This document shows positions 13,331 to 25,350 of a stretch of 64,000 nt of DNA, piece by piece. Numbering within the stretch: the first letter of the stretch is position 1; each line of letters begins with the position of its first letter. The translations under genes were made by a program, and so were the position numbers. Source of the DNA: Saksenaea vasiformis B4078. Its lineage: Eukaryota > Mucoromycota > Mucoromycetes > Mucorales > Saksenaeaceae. The DNA lies in the NCBI GenBank assembly GCA_000697055.1, contig JNDT01001815.1:57228-121227 (forward strand). The letters are read 5' to 3'. Below the pieces are notes generated by a model. That model was not told the origin of the DNA, did not search any database, and worked only from the letters and a program-made list of their open reading frames with translations.

Positions 13331-13464
13331 ATTTCTTTTTGTCGCGATATCATCTTGTGCAACTTGAGATTATTTTGCGGAGATATCATACCATGCTTGT
13401 GCAGGGGCCATGTTAATCTTCTCTAAACCGTTCCAATTTTTAATGTAACGGAAGCCCGAGACTC
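13331..13464 (-). pseudogene. U6 snRNA-like sequence, probably a pseudogene
   Basis: Read on the minus strand, the core around 13440-13400 contains AGAGAAGATTAACATGGCCC followed by CTGCACAAG. This is the deeply conserved U6 segment around the ACAGAGA and AGC elements, and AAAAATTGGAAC precedes it as in U6. The ACAGAGA hexamer region reads TTTAGAGA, so bases invariant in working U6 are changed. The 5' stem is only weakly kept (CTCGGGCTTCCG). After GCACAAG, about 40 nt intervene before a second GCACAAG and a U6-like ATGATATCGCGAC. No T-run terminator follows at the expected place. I see no B-box. The most likely reading is a decayed or retroposed U6 copy; a divergent intron-containing gene is less likely. 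Confidence 0.6.
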
Positions 13465-13588
13465 GTCTTGAGATTAAACCATTAAAATCTTTGTGCGCGT
13501 TTGTCTTGCCCGATATTACCTCTGTGTGTGTGTGTCAGAATACAGTACCGCTTCTGTAAGGTTTTGTGCTACTTCTCTTTGCTATCCG

Positions 13589-13762
13589 ATGATTGCATCA
13601 CTTTTGAGAATGTTTCAGTTACCATCAAGGACATTATTACGTATACGTCTTCATTGGATAAGACATGTCTTTTTGAAGCATGAAAAAGGAATTCCCGATT
13701 CCTATAGCGTCAATCCCCAAACAGGACAACCACGACCGCTTGCAGCAAAGGATCTGATATGA
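13589..13762 (+). CDS. Small basic ORF, 57 aa, function unknown
   Basis: ATG 13589 opens a 57-codon frame with protein-like composition: an N-terminal hydrophobic/basic half (FQLPSRTLLRIRLHW) and a polar half ending NPQTGQPRPLAAKDLI. Size and basic amphipathic start would suit a small mitochondrial protein, but I do not recognise it. No intron or upstream exon was found. It could be an isolated exon or a relic. Confidence 0.35.
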   Translation: MIASLLRMFQLPSRTLLRIRLHWIRHVFLKHEKGIPDSYSVNPQTGQPRPLAAKDLI

Positions 13763-14846
13763 TGAGAGCCTATTGAACCAGTGGTCATGCTGGTTTAAGT
13801 GTAGGTGGTTGCAGTTCTTGCTGTTTACCAAATAGTACCAGAGGTCATTATGATGTAAAAATTATCTCTTACAGTTGACAATGCAGGAGTTAAGAATTGC
13901 AGTTTCTTACTTCAAGAAAGATGTGGTGTAAGTTTGACACGGACTGGCCTTGTTTCTTCTTTCGCCTTTTGCATGTTATAGCAAAGAAACGAGTTAATGT
14001 GGCTCGTGTGAGTTTAGGATGCAGGCGCAATATCAGTTGAGAATCTAAGCACTCATCTTTTATCTTTCATACATCAATAGACATGTCTTGTCAAAGGTTG
14101 CAATCAAATGTACGTTGCGGAGTTTGTTAGGAGGTTTAAATTTTTTTCTTCCAGCTGTTGATTAAAAATGAGTATGAAATCAGATTCGTGGGGAACCAGT
14201 AGAATACGAATCGTCGTCTCTCGCTGTAAATGATTGGAAGTAGGACCTGTTTTTATAAGACACTCATGACAGTTCAGATTAACATGGATTGTCTTTCTAG
14301 ACCACTCCTTAACATATCATGCAGCGCTGATTTTAGGTTAGACGGTCCATGCAACTGCAGATAGCTGAGGACAGGCAAAAGTGTCGATTGGTTAAAGATT
14401 AGCGAAAGAGTAGAAGTATCTAATAGGTTCAGGGTCGTACGACATAAACCTAAATAGTCTAGTCGGAGTCCAAGTCATAGATAGTTTCCAATGCGCACAA
14501 GGATAGCAGAAGCTTAGGAGGCCATCCGGCAGTCGTTTGATTTGTCAGCAACCCTTGATGCATTTGAAAGAAAGGCCAGTACATGTTATGTAACACACTA
14601 GTGTTTACGTAGTTGCCCATAAGTCTTATTTTTCTTCTTGGAACAATAGTAGGTATTATCGATCGAGGTGCAACAATTTTTGATACTCCCCTGTCCTCGC
14701 TCTTTTTTTTTTGTTTGTTGCATGAACAGAAAGTTTTTGGACAATTTGTCAGAAACCAGTCACAGCTATTGTAAAATCCACTTTTTTTTTCGATGCGATT
14801 ACTTCTTGTTCTCCCCGCTCCGAAAAAAAGAAAGAAACAAGCAACG
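13763..14846. other. Intergenic region upstream of the GCL modifier gene
   Basis: No coding signal was recognised. It includes the presumed promoter of the gene starting at 14847, preceded by an A/G-rich stretch (14821-14845). Confidence 0.5.
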
Positions 14847-15622
14847 ATGCCTGCTCAAACGAGAAGACAATCAAGTACATTTCCCGATTTCAAACATATC
14901 GTACTCTATACTGGCAATGTCATGCGTCGAGGTGTTGCAGGAGGAATACATAAGAAGACAGAAATAGAGGTATCTTTTATCTATTTCATCATGTTTACGT
15001 TTGATGACTCACTTCTCTTTTTTTTTTCTCCAATATAGTTACTTACATCAATGGAAGACACATTACGAGCTTCATTATATACAAATGCACCTTCTTTCAG
15101 ATATTACTCAGAAGAGGATTTGCTTGAAGTGCCTGATCTAAGACTCGGAGGGGTCACACCAGAAGAAAGGGGTGATGTAGAAGTGACAGGTAAAAAAGAA
15201 TAAACGTATAAAATAACTATAGATGTTTTAACTTTGATGTTTCAGCCAAATTGTTTTATATCAACCAAACCGATATACACTCCGCATCTTCTATTATAGA
15301 CGAAGCACTTCGTCATCTTCAAAAGATATTACGTGTATCTTTGATTGATACCTTTATTGTCTCCTCTTCTCCAGAGACCACCAGAGCGGTATGGCCTGCG
15401 TTGGAGGCACAACACAAGAAAGGATCTGTAGGCAAGCTGGGCCTTACTGATTTTGGACACGAAGAACTATACAACTTTTTACAAGACAAGAATGTCAAGT
15501 TAAAACCCGAGATCAATCAAGTGAATGTCGGACAATGTTGTAATCTACCCGTTGAATTGATCCAATTAGCAAAGCAAAATGGAGTAGAATTACTACACAA
15601 TGGAGATGGAACAGGTAACTGG

Positions 15623-15658
<36 letters not shown>

Positions 15659-15919
15659 AAGTCGCCAGGAGTGCTTACAGTAACAAAAACTGGTAATTTA
15701 GATATTCTTTCAACAGCAAGTCTTTCATCCTTGTTAAGGACACATCATGTAGTGGATAAGGTTGATGTTGCACCACGATGGGTTATCAAGTACCATGTAT
15801 TCGTAAACTGTCGAAGTGTTGTTACAGACAAAGGGTAAGAAAGGTCTGAGTTTATCTTTTTTGTATAGTAATTTATTTCTGATTTTAGGTACATCGTTTT
15901 TGGCGACGCATCATCATAA
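14847..15919 (+). CDS. Glutamate-cysteine ligase modifier (regulatory) subunit
   Basis: Five exons (14847-14969, 15039-15189, 15246-15614, 15702-15834, 15889-15919) give 268 aa, against 274 in the human modifier subunit. It would bind the catalytic subunit of glutamate-cysteine ligase in the cytosol and raise its activity, controlling glutathione synthesis. The aldo-keto-reductase-like core is clear: an early LYTGNVMRRG, a strand AKLFYIN, then SLIDTFIVSS, KLGLTDF, and PEINQVNVGQCCNLP. The C-terminal RWVIKYHVFVNCRSVVTDKG plus YIVFGDASS matches the end of the family. Intron 3 (15615-15701) carries a (GA)n tract. The last exon is only 31 bp. S. cerevisiae lacks this subunit, so its presence is informative about lineage. 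It converges with rac1. Confidence 0.9.
15629..15655. repeat. (GA)n microsatellite inside an intron
   Basis: About 13 GA units lie in the third intron of the GCL modifier gene, between donor 15615 and acceptor 15701. It does not disturb the splice sites but may vary in length between strains. Confidence 0.9.
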
Positions 15920-16110
15920 CATGCAGCAGAACAAAAAAAAAAAAGAAAATCATCATTTTTATCACCCATAATACAAATAGGGAATTGAAGCATAGATGGA
16001 CGATTGTTGCTTTTTCTCTTTCTTTTTTGTTTTTACCTTTTGTACGTTGTGCATGCCTATGTGCCTTTATGTGCTTTTTTTCTTTCTTTTTGGTTTGGTT
16101 GGTTGGTTTT

Positions 16111-16216
16111 TTGTGTGTGTGTTGTGTGTGTGTGTGTTGTGTGTGTGTGTGTGTGTTTGTGTGTTTGTGTGTTTTTTCTTTTGTGTGAGTGAGTTAAGTG
16201 AGTGAGTGTGTGTGTT
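16111..16216. repeat. (GT)n-rich microsatellite block
   Basis: About 105 bp of interrupted TG/TGT repeats in the intergenic space between the converging GCL modifier and rac1 genes. Several overlapping Val/Cys-rich ORFs here are translations of the repeat and not genes. Confidence 0.9.
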
Positions 16217-16300
16217 TGTTTTGCGTGTAGAAGGGGAAGAAAAAGAGGTTGGATCAAAAAAAAGTTGGAAGATGCAGATAGAGCCTATTTCCTGGTTTCT

Positions 16301-17203
<903 letters not shown>

Positions 17204-20200
17204 AGTTTCCTTTTGTTAGCTCGGAGTTGAACAGGCGGGAAAAGGTGAAGCAATGAAACAAGAGGAAAGGAACCAAAAAAAAATGAGAGTGAAAGGTGGA
17301 CAGGCAAACCAAGCGGATGTTCAAGTGGAGACTGAAATTTGGACATGCTTCAAACTCAGTCTTTAGTATCTCATGCCTCTCGGGCCTGACAGAGACATCA
17401 AAGACTTGTGATCCAATTAATTGAATAAACAACGCATCACTGCATTCACGTCAATATTATTTCAATTTATTTGAAGTACCGCTCAAACTCTGTGGCATTG
17501 GTTACTTTGGAAGCACACTTCCTGAATGTCCAACGGTTTATTGCAGGCTGCAGGCAAGTGACAACGTTCTAGCCATAGCCATTGTCCGCGGGCTCATTTA
17601 GATGAAGTGTCAAGATAAATTGATTGGGTTGGGTTATTCGTTTACTATGTAAAATATATCTATCGCCAATGACCGTAGAAGAAAATAGAGGAACATTTGC
17701 GTTACCATGTAACCGGATTTGATGCCTGTCTGACGTATCGACTTCTCTTATTCTTTGGCTATGATTACTTTTCGTCCCTAGTATCTTGTTTTTCGTGCAA
17801 TATACATGCAAGATTGCTCAGGTACTTCTGTGTATTGTTTAACCTCTATGCCTCTGTCCCAAACCGTTGTGACCGCGATGGTAGTCAATATCCATAGCGT
17901 AAGTAGGTACATTTTGTCGCACTCGGCATTGCTCATCATCCACACTATATCGCTTGACATTATGCCGCTTCAAGTCCTCTGCAGTGCCTTTGAATTGGCC
18001 GCTCATCGAAGCCGGAGTTTTCCTTTCCTCATGGCGCAGGTTACGATTTCTATGAACTCATGGAAATAACCGCTACATACCTATAAAAAGTAGACAATCA
18101 AGTATTATTCCATTATTAAACATCAATGGAGTTGCTGGCAAATTATGTATTTGTAACCGCATACTCTATTGCCTTCTTCAGTGAAAACTTGCTGTCCATG
18201 GGACACTGAAGCTATATAGACTCAAGGTCCACCGTCTCTCTGCAAGGTGACGCTGTCCACGTCTCCAAGGTATAAAATAATGCTCGATTTTGTCACTGCT
18301 CGATTCTGACGGGATCAGACTATCCTACTGATCGTTCTTGGCGAGTTCCTGTAAAGGAAGGGGGTTGTCAGTACCTTACATATGCGAGTGATCTGGTTGG
18401 CTGTTCAAGAGAGATGGAAGCGTGAGCTTGCCCCTGTAAAGGGGTCACGGTGGTTATCACAACCAAAGATACTCTAGTAGCCTTCTACTGATGCATCGGC
18501 TATATATGGATTATTTGTTCCAGCAAAAGAATGAGTATCTGATGAAAGCTAACTCTGAAGGGTTCCGGTAACATAGTTATAGTTCAAATACTATGTATCC
18601 AGAGCGCCGTTCTCACTGTACCTCTATCTATCCACGCTGAATCGTACAGACGCTATAGATTATAATAAAAAGTGAAACAACGTCTCTTGCAAATCAAAGC
18701 ATACATAATGGATCTAAGACATGTATATTTACGAGAGGGACAGTGTTGATCCTTCAGGTGCTTACAAGGTGATCCATTGGCATGTTGGTAGTTTCAAGAA
18801 CCACACTCGTCTATCAATAAAGGCACACATTTCATTAATCTACGGGTTTGCACCTGCAAAAGTGTCATGCGCGAAACTTCGTTTGGTTTACACCAATCAG
18901 GGAACAAGTGAAGCTGCCATTTTGGGTCCACCGTTGTTTCTTCTATTTCTACAACGTTAAAGTATTCTGTGCTCAGACGCTTGCCAACTAATCTTCGTCT
19001 CCGGAAAGTTAAGGCGAAAGCGACCGACGAGACGGCCAAACAAACACGGAACAAACATGCTGCTAACACTACCGAGGACTGCGGCAAATGAAGGGAAATA
19101 GCTATCCCGTTCACGAATTCGGACGTGGCTAATGTTGTTCTGGACCACCAGGCCTGGTGATCCTTCAGCCATAAGAAATGCATTTATTTATTTTCTGTGG
19201 GTGTTTTCAAGTTTGGTCTAGTAACATGTATTCAACAGCATTCTTGTCATTGGAAATACGTCAATTGTAGCCAGATGGCAAAAACCTATTTCCGTAGGTA
19301 TGATCTAGGTCAGTTTGGTCTAACCTATTCGGATTGGACTTGTTTAACTCTAACTTTTCGCTTTATTTTCCTGTTGCCGGCTGTGTCATCCCTTGGAAAA
19401 ATGTGCAACGCGTTCTCGGCACTCTACACCGGAAACAATTGAACCTATTCCCAAAGAATCAGCCCAGCAGAAGTTTACCTACAGCCAAGATTTTCTTATC
19501 CGTTTTCCACGATCTTTTCGTAACGCAGGTATCACCATGTGAGTACACATTGTCGTCATTGAAAGAAAAACAAAGTTAGACAAGTTGGGTTTTGAGAACC
19601 AGCCAGTGGTTTGAATTCCTTTCAAAAGTATCACGAGGAGCCACCCGGTAACTATATCCCATTGTCATGATGCATAAAATCGTATAAGCAACTAGTTAGC
19701 TCTCAAGAAAGAAAAGTAGGAGAATGTGGCTAACCCTTGGTGCTTCATGACAGATGGGGCTTGGTAGCACCAGTGCTGCTTTGTGGCCCGACAGATTCTT
19801 GATCAGATCTGATGCGCGGCTTTGACATGCTCTCTACCCACCAGATGGGCTCTGTGTCGGAGTGTGTCATGGCGTGATTGAAGTTTGGATCAGGCGATGC
19901 TGGCTTTGCGGGAATCAGAAATGCAATGACCCTTGTCAACACAAGTGGAGCCTATTTAGATCGGCATAAAATTAAGTTACTGCAGTTAGACATTTGTTTT
20001 CATGAGCTGCATATGTTTGTATTTGTTTATAGAAAGCTTCTGTCCAACACAGGTGAGATCGTAGTTCAAACTACCCTTGCACGTTTTTTTTCAAAGGATA
20101 AATAATGGGTTGCACAAAGCTTCCATTGGATGCACAGTTCATACAGACTGTCTTCAGTTAGAACTTCCTGCATAGAACATATCCAGATACAATTAGTTTT

Positions 20201-21066
20201 TTTTCTTTTTTTTTCACAGCCGAACCCCAAAAATAGAAGTGTACAGGACCAATGTCGTGCAAACTGTCCATGCTCTACGCTCTATGGCATCGTTTCTCCA
20301 TCTTTTTCACAAACATTATACATGTTCCTTCACATATTCTTTTTGCATTCTTGGATTGTTATTTTAACGTACTGCATTACACGCTGTACAATAATTATTT
20401 CATGTATATTATATCTAGATTATTTTTCTCATTGAAGGGCTAACTTAGCGTTTACCCGTCCTTGATAAAACATGCCCAATAAGCGTTGAATAACTTATCA
20501 AGACGTGGATCGACAAGAAGAAAGTTAGGAACCACCTGATACAATTGTGGTGCCTTGCAGATCAATTCCGCCAAGTGCGTTGCTTATCTCGGACAATGCT
20601 TAAATACAGACGACGTAGATAGAGAATGCCACTAAAACACCTATACAGAACGTCCTCGACAAACGGTACCTCACCATGCAGCAGTGAAATAACGCGTCCT
20701 AGGTATCATTTGGTACACTACGCGATCATTTGCTCAGGTTAGTAGCTCTGGTATATGCTCTTTATTCTGTCTGAGAGCGCCCTTCAATGCGTCTTGCCTA
20801 CGCACTTAAGTTTAGTGGACAATAACCACGGTTAAAGTCCTTCTTTGTAAGTTTTTTTAAATGGCACCTACTACTGTTAAGGCATTGTGACAATGAAATG
20901 AGAAGCATGCAATGGCCTGAAATCAACTGACCTGTCCGTCTTTTTCTTACTTGGTCTTGACACGACGGGTCAGGATTGAACATTTAGCCGTGCGCAAAAA
21001 CTAGCTCCGCTAAACTCCAAGTTCTTTCAAACAGACAAAAGGTTTACTCATTGCTCGACTGCTGAC
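17204..21066. other. Gene desert of about 3.9 kb
   Basis: The first few hundred bases are the likely rac1 promoter and 5' UTR. Beyond that no gene could be supported. The longest frame (minus, 19183-18794, 129 codons) has one hydrophobic stretch and an Arg-rich patch but no motif I know and no splice partners. Other frames are short. The stretch just before 21067 should hold the promoter of the presequence protease gene. Confidence 0.5.
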
Positions 21067-24000
21067 ATGTCCATTCAGCTGTTTTGCTCTTCACGCTTCG
21101 TACAGAGAAGTTCCAGAACTTGGACTTCGGTGAGATCGTACTCTAATAAAGGTAGACTGTCTTGATCCTTGAAGATCCAGACTGACATAGTGCGCAGTCC
21201 TCTCAGCAGGGGACCAACTACATGGGTACCGCGTTCAACAAGTCAGACGAGTACCTGAACTCGAGCTGACTGCAATCGCACTGGAACATGAGAAAACAGG
21301 CGCAAAGCATTTACATATTGACAGAGACGACACGAATAACGTGTTTGCCGTCGGATTCCACACGCCAGTGACGGACAGCACAGGCGTACCTCATATCTTG
21401 GTAAACATGCCTGATACTACCACTGCACACATAACTGACTCGCTGAGCAGGAACATACAACATTGTGTGGAAGTCAGCAGTATCCCGTTCGCGACCCCTT
21501 TTTCAAAATGTTGAATCGTAGCTTAGCAACATTCATGAACGCTTTCACTGGTATTGTTTGAAACATTATGGATTGTTGCTCATTTCGGACAAATAGCCAG
21601 TGACTACACAATCTATCCCTTCGCTACCACCAATCCTGCAGACTACAACAATCTTCGTAATGTGTATATGGATGCCGTGTTGCATCCACGTCTGGAAAAG
21701 CTGGACTTTTTACAAGAGGGATGGCGACTAGAACACGAAGTGCCAAATGGTAAGGGAGGAAAAAAAGGCGTTGGAAAAGAGTGGATGGGCCAATTCAACA
21801 ATTTTTTTTGGTAGACCCCTCTTCTCCCATCCAATTCAAAGGCATCGTCTACAATGAAATGAAGGGTCAGACGGTGCGTGTCCGAAAAAAAAGAATGAGT
21901 CAATGGCTGATGCATCGTTGTAGTCGGATGCGAACTATTTGTATTACTCTCGCACACAGGAAGCTATGTTCCCAGGAACTGCTTACGAACACTCCAGTGG
22001 TGGCGATCCTTCATCCATTACAGATCTTACATATGATCAACTTTTGGCTTTCCACAAAAAGCATTACCATCCCAGCAATGCCCGCTTTTACACTTATGGT
22101 AATGCATTGAGATGGCATTGGATTGGTTGGGCTTATAAGGTGGTTTTATAGGTAATTTTCCTTTGGAGGATCATTTAGCGGCCATCCAACAGAAGCTGAG
22201 TGAATTTGAGCGTGCGGATGTACCATTCGTCAACAAAACTGTCGCGCCCTGGACGAAGCCCAAGAATATCGTTTCAACCTGTGCTCAAGATCCCAGTAAG
22301 TTATACTAACTAAGCGGCCTTTTCCTTGCTTTTATGCTAATGTACGGTGACTAGTGAGTCCTCCCGATCGTCAAGTACGCGTATCACTATCGTTCTTAGC
22401 CAATGAACCAAAAGTAGGGATTGTTCTTTTTCACGACGAAAGAGAAGTTTACATGTCATTGTAGGACACGTTTGAGACATTTTCCATGAAACTTCTCAGT
22501 TATCTGCTTTTGGACGGTCATGCATCGCCTATGTACAAGGCTTTGATTGACACAAACCTTGGATCAGAATTTTCGGCCAATACTGGCTTTGACAGTACCA
22601 CGCAGTAAGTTTTCTTGTCATGTTCCTTGCAGGTCGTGACATTTATTTAATAGGGTCGGTGCTTTCTCTGTCGGTCTGCAAGGCGTGAAGGAGGAAGATG
22701 TGGAACTGGTAATTCAATAAGGAACGGGATAGTCGTGCTGTCTGACACGGAGTCATAGGTACAAGAGCGTATTCGATCTGTTCTGGAGCAAGTGAAGCAG
22801 GAAGGGTTCGATGAAAAGCGAATTGAAGCTGCTATTCATCAGATGGAGCTGGGTCAGAAACATGTAAGTAAAGTTTATGCAATAAGAGTTCATATTTTAA
22901 TGGGGAAACAGAAAACTGCCGATTTTGGTTTGACAATGATGTACGGTATCACGTCAGGCTGGTTCAATGGTGTAGATCCAATCGATCAGTTGGAAATCAA
23001 CAAGGTAAAAAAAGAAAATAAGGGTTACTCAAGTCGATGGGTACTGAAGCAATGATTTTTAGCAAATCGAACGCCTCAAGCAAGAACTTGCCAAGGGCAA
23101 GTTTTTCGAGTCGCGTATCGACAAGTATTTGATGAACAATCCTCATACGCTGACATACATCATGAAGCCCGAGGGTTCTTATTCTGCGGAGCTTACAAAC
23201 GAGGAACAAACACGTTTGGCGAAGAAAGTGGATGCGTTAACAGAGGCAGATAAGGCCGATATTGCGGAACAGGCAAAGGCGCTGGTGGCCAGCCAAAATA
23301 AAGTGGAGGATCTTTCATGTCTTCCAACTCTGCAGCTGAAAGATATTTCACCCAAAACCAAGCGCACTGTCCTAGATCATTCTGGCATCTGTAACACACC
23401 AGTACAATGGCGAACAACGTCGACAAATGGCATCACCTATTTTAGAGCTATCAGCACGCTTCCTTCGTTATCGAATGAACTAAAACTTTATCTCCCGCTC
23501 TTCTGTGATGTATGTATTAAAGGGCGTGTGAAAGTTGCTAACGTGGCACAAAATTACGTAGGCGCTTGTATCGCTTGGTACACACAGCCAGACGATGGCC
23601 GAAATCGATGAAGAAATACGGTTGTACACTGGTGGTTTAAGAGCTTCCACAAGTGTGTCAACCAACCATTCTGGTAAAATGTGAACCCTTATAAGAAAAA
23701 AACCTTACTTAATTTTTTTTTATTTTTATCAATAGACATCAATCATGTGGAAGAAGGTATTGCGTTGATCGGTAACTGTTTGGACCGCAACATGGACAAG
23801 ATGTATGATATCTTGGGAAGAATCGTCCACGATACCAATTTTGATAATACAGAGAAGCTAAGGACGTTGATTATGGGCGTAAGTTGTCGTTGTTATCTGT
23901 TTAAGATTTTGTTTCGTGCTAAACCAGGAACTCGGCTTCAGACTGCTTCTTCTTTAGTAAATTCGGTGGCAGATTCGGGTCATGTGTTCGCACGAACATT

Positions 24001-25000
24001 TGCGGGATCAACGCTTACCCCAGCCTTGCAGAACACTGAGTTACTCAGTGGCATCACCCAAGTGAACTTTATGAGCCAACTCGCTGCGAAAGAAGATCTG
24101 TCCGACGTCGTAGAAAAACTTAAAACGATCGCCTCGATTGTTTTAAAACAGTCCTCTCTTCGTATTGCTATCACATGTGGCGAGGATGCCGTTGCTGGCA
24201 ACGAAAAAGCGCTGACTAGGTTCATCTCCAGCTTGCCGGAGGAACAAGCACAACCAGCGGACTCTGTAAGTGGTATGAGCGGTGTTTCAAGTTTGTTCAT
24301 GAATCATCCCATCACATTATGCAGCACATCTTTGTACCGCAGTTTAGAAAAACGTTTTTCCCCCTTCCGTTCTCTGTGAATTTCTCTGCCAAGGTTCTCC
24401 GGGGCGTTCCGTACACACACCCCGATGGTGCTAAACTTCAGGTGCTGTCATCCCTGATGACCAACCATTTCCTACATAGAGAAATCCGTGAAAAGAATGG
24501 CGCCTATGGAGGAGGTGCACGTTATGGTGGATTGAACGGTCTATTTTCGTTCTACTCATACCGAGATCCACGTACATTGGAAACACTGGATACGTACAGT
24601 GCAGCTGTTGATTGGGTTCAGCAACGGAAATTCACAGATCAAGAAATGACGGAAGCCAAGCTTTCCATTTTCCAAGGAGTAGATGCTCCTCAAAGCGTGT
24701 CTGAGGAAGGAATGCTTCAATTTGTGAATGGCATATCTGACGAAATGCGACAATGGTAAATGAGAGACTAAAACCAAACTAAATGATTCGTGTTGCTAAT
24801 ACTTCTATTTCGATCCATCCAGGCGACGTGAGGGGTTCTTGAGTGTGACTCAGGATGACATTAAAGAAATGGCGGAGAAGTATCTTGCAAAACCTGTCAA
24901 AGAAGGAGAATTCTCGATAGCTCTTCTTGGTGAATCCACCGAGAAAATTGTTGCCGAGCATGGATGGCATATTAATCAGTGGGGTGAACAAACACAATAG
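21067..25000 (+). CDS. Mitochondrial presequence protease (M16C family, Cym1/PreP/PITRM1)
   Basis: Eighteen exons: 21067-21151, 21198-21400, 21451-21550, 21597-21749, 21815-21873, 21924-22098, 22152-22295, 22355-22413, 22465-22604, 22654-22708, 22759-22863, 22912-23004, 23063-23509, 23562-23673, 23736-23878, 23942-24265, 24325-24755, 24823-25000. They join in frame to 1001 aa (yeast Cym1 is about 989). The enzyme degrades cleaved targeting peptides in the mitochondrial matrix. The inverted zinc motif HxxEH (HILEH) is at residues 94-98, split by intron 2, and the distal zinc glutamate lies in YNEMKG at about 195. The C-terminal half keeps [14 protein letters not shown]. Residues 1-28 ([16 protein letters not shown]...) are Ser/Arg-rich and lack acidic residues, a typical matrix-targeting presequence. 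Intron 15 is 63 bp and open in frame, so its retention would add 21 residues. Confidence 0.93.
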
Positions 25001-25164
25001 AAAATAATAGTATTTCTTAAAAACATTTATCTAAGGCCGACTAGAATGTGTGTGAGAGAGAGAAAGATAGTACAGCACACCATCGTCAAATGAAGCTGAC
25101 AAATGGCATTCCAGTTAGTAAAATAAAATTGCGGAGAAGCCGGAAAGAAGAACAAAAAATTGGA

Positions 25165-25277
25165 CCAATAGCCGAAACGTTCGATCAGGATTCACGTGGA
25201 GGAAGATGTTCGTGGCGGGCTTTTAATTAATTTCACATGGATTGTGGAGAGGGTAACCCAAAAAAAAACTATTTAAA
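25165..25277 (+). promoter_or_regulatory. Putative promoter elements of isocitrate lyase
   Basis: Within the 350 bp between the protease stop and the lyase start there is a CCAAT box at 25165-25169, a CACGTG E-box at 25193-25198, and a TATTTAAA TATA-like box at 25270-25277 about 75 bp before the ATG. The spacing suits a strong inducible fungal promoter. Function is inferred from motif and position only. Confidence 0.4.
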
Positions 25278-25350
25278 GTGCCATATCTTTTGGGATAAGA
25301 AACGTTGCCTTGTTTTTCCCCACCAAAACAAAAACAAAACAATATACATC

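Noticed and set aside
15985..16261. Several overlapping plus and minus ORFs rich in Val/Cys or Thr/His
   Set aside because: They are six-frame translations of the GT microsatellite.
18540..18605. Possible tRNA T-arm (AGTTCAAATACT)
   Set aside because: No acceptor stem, D-arm or anticodon arm could be built around it.
18794..19183. 129-codon minus ORF as a membrane protein gene
   Set aside because: Only one weak hydrophobic stretch, no motif and no splice partners; it could be chance.
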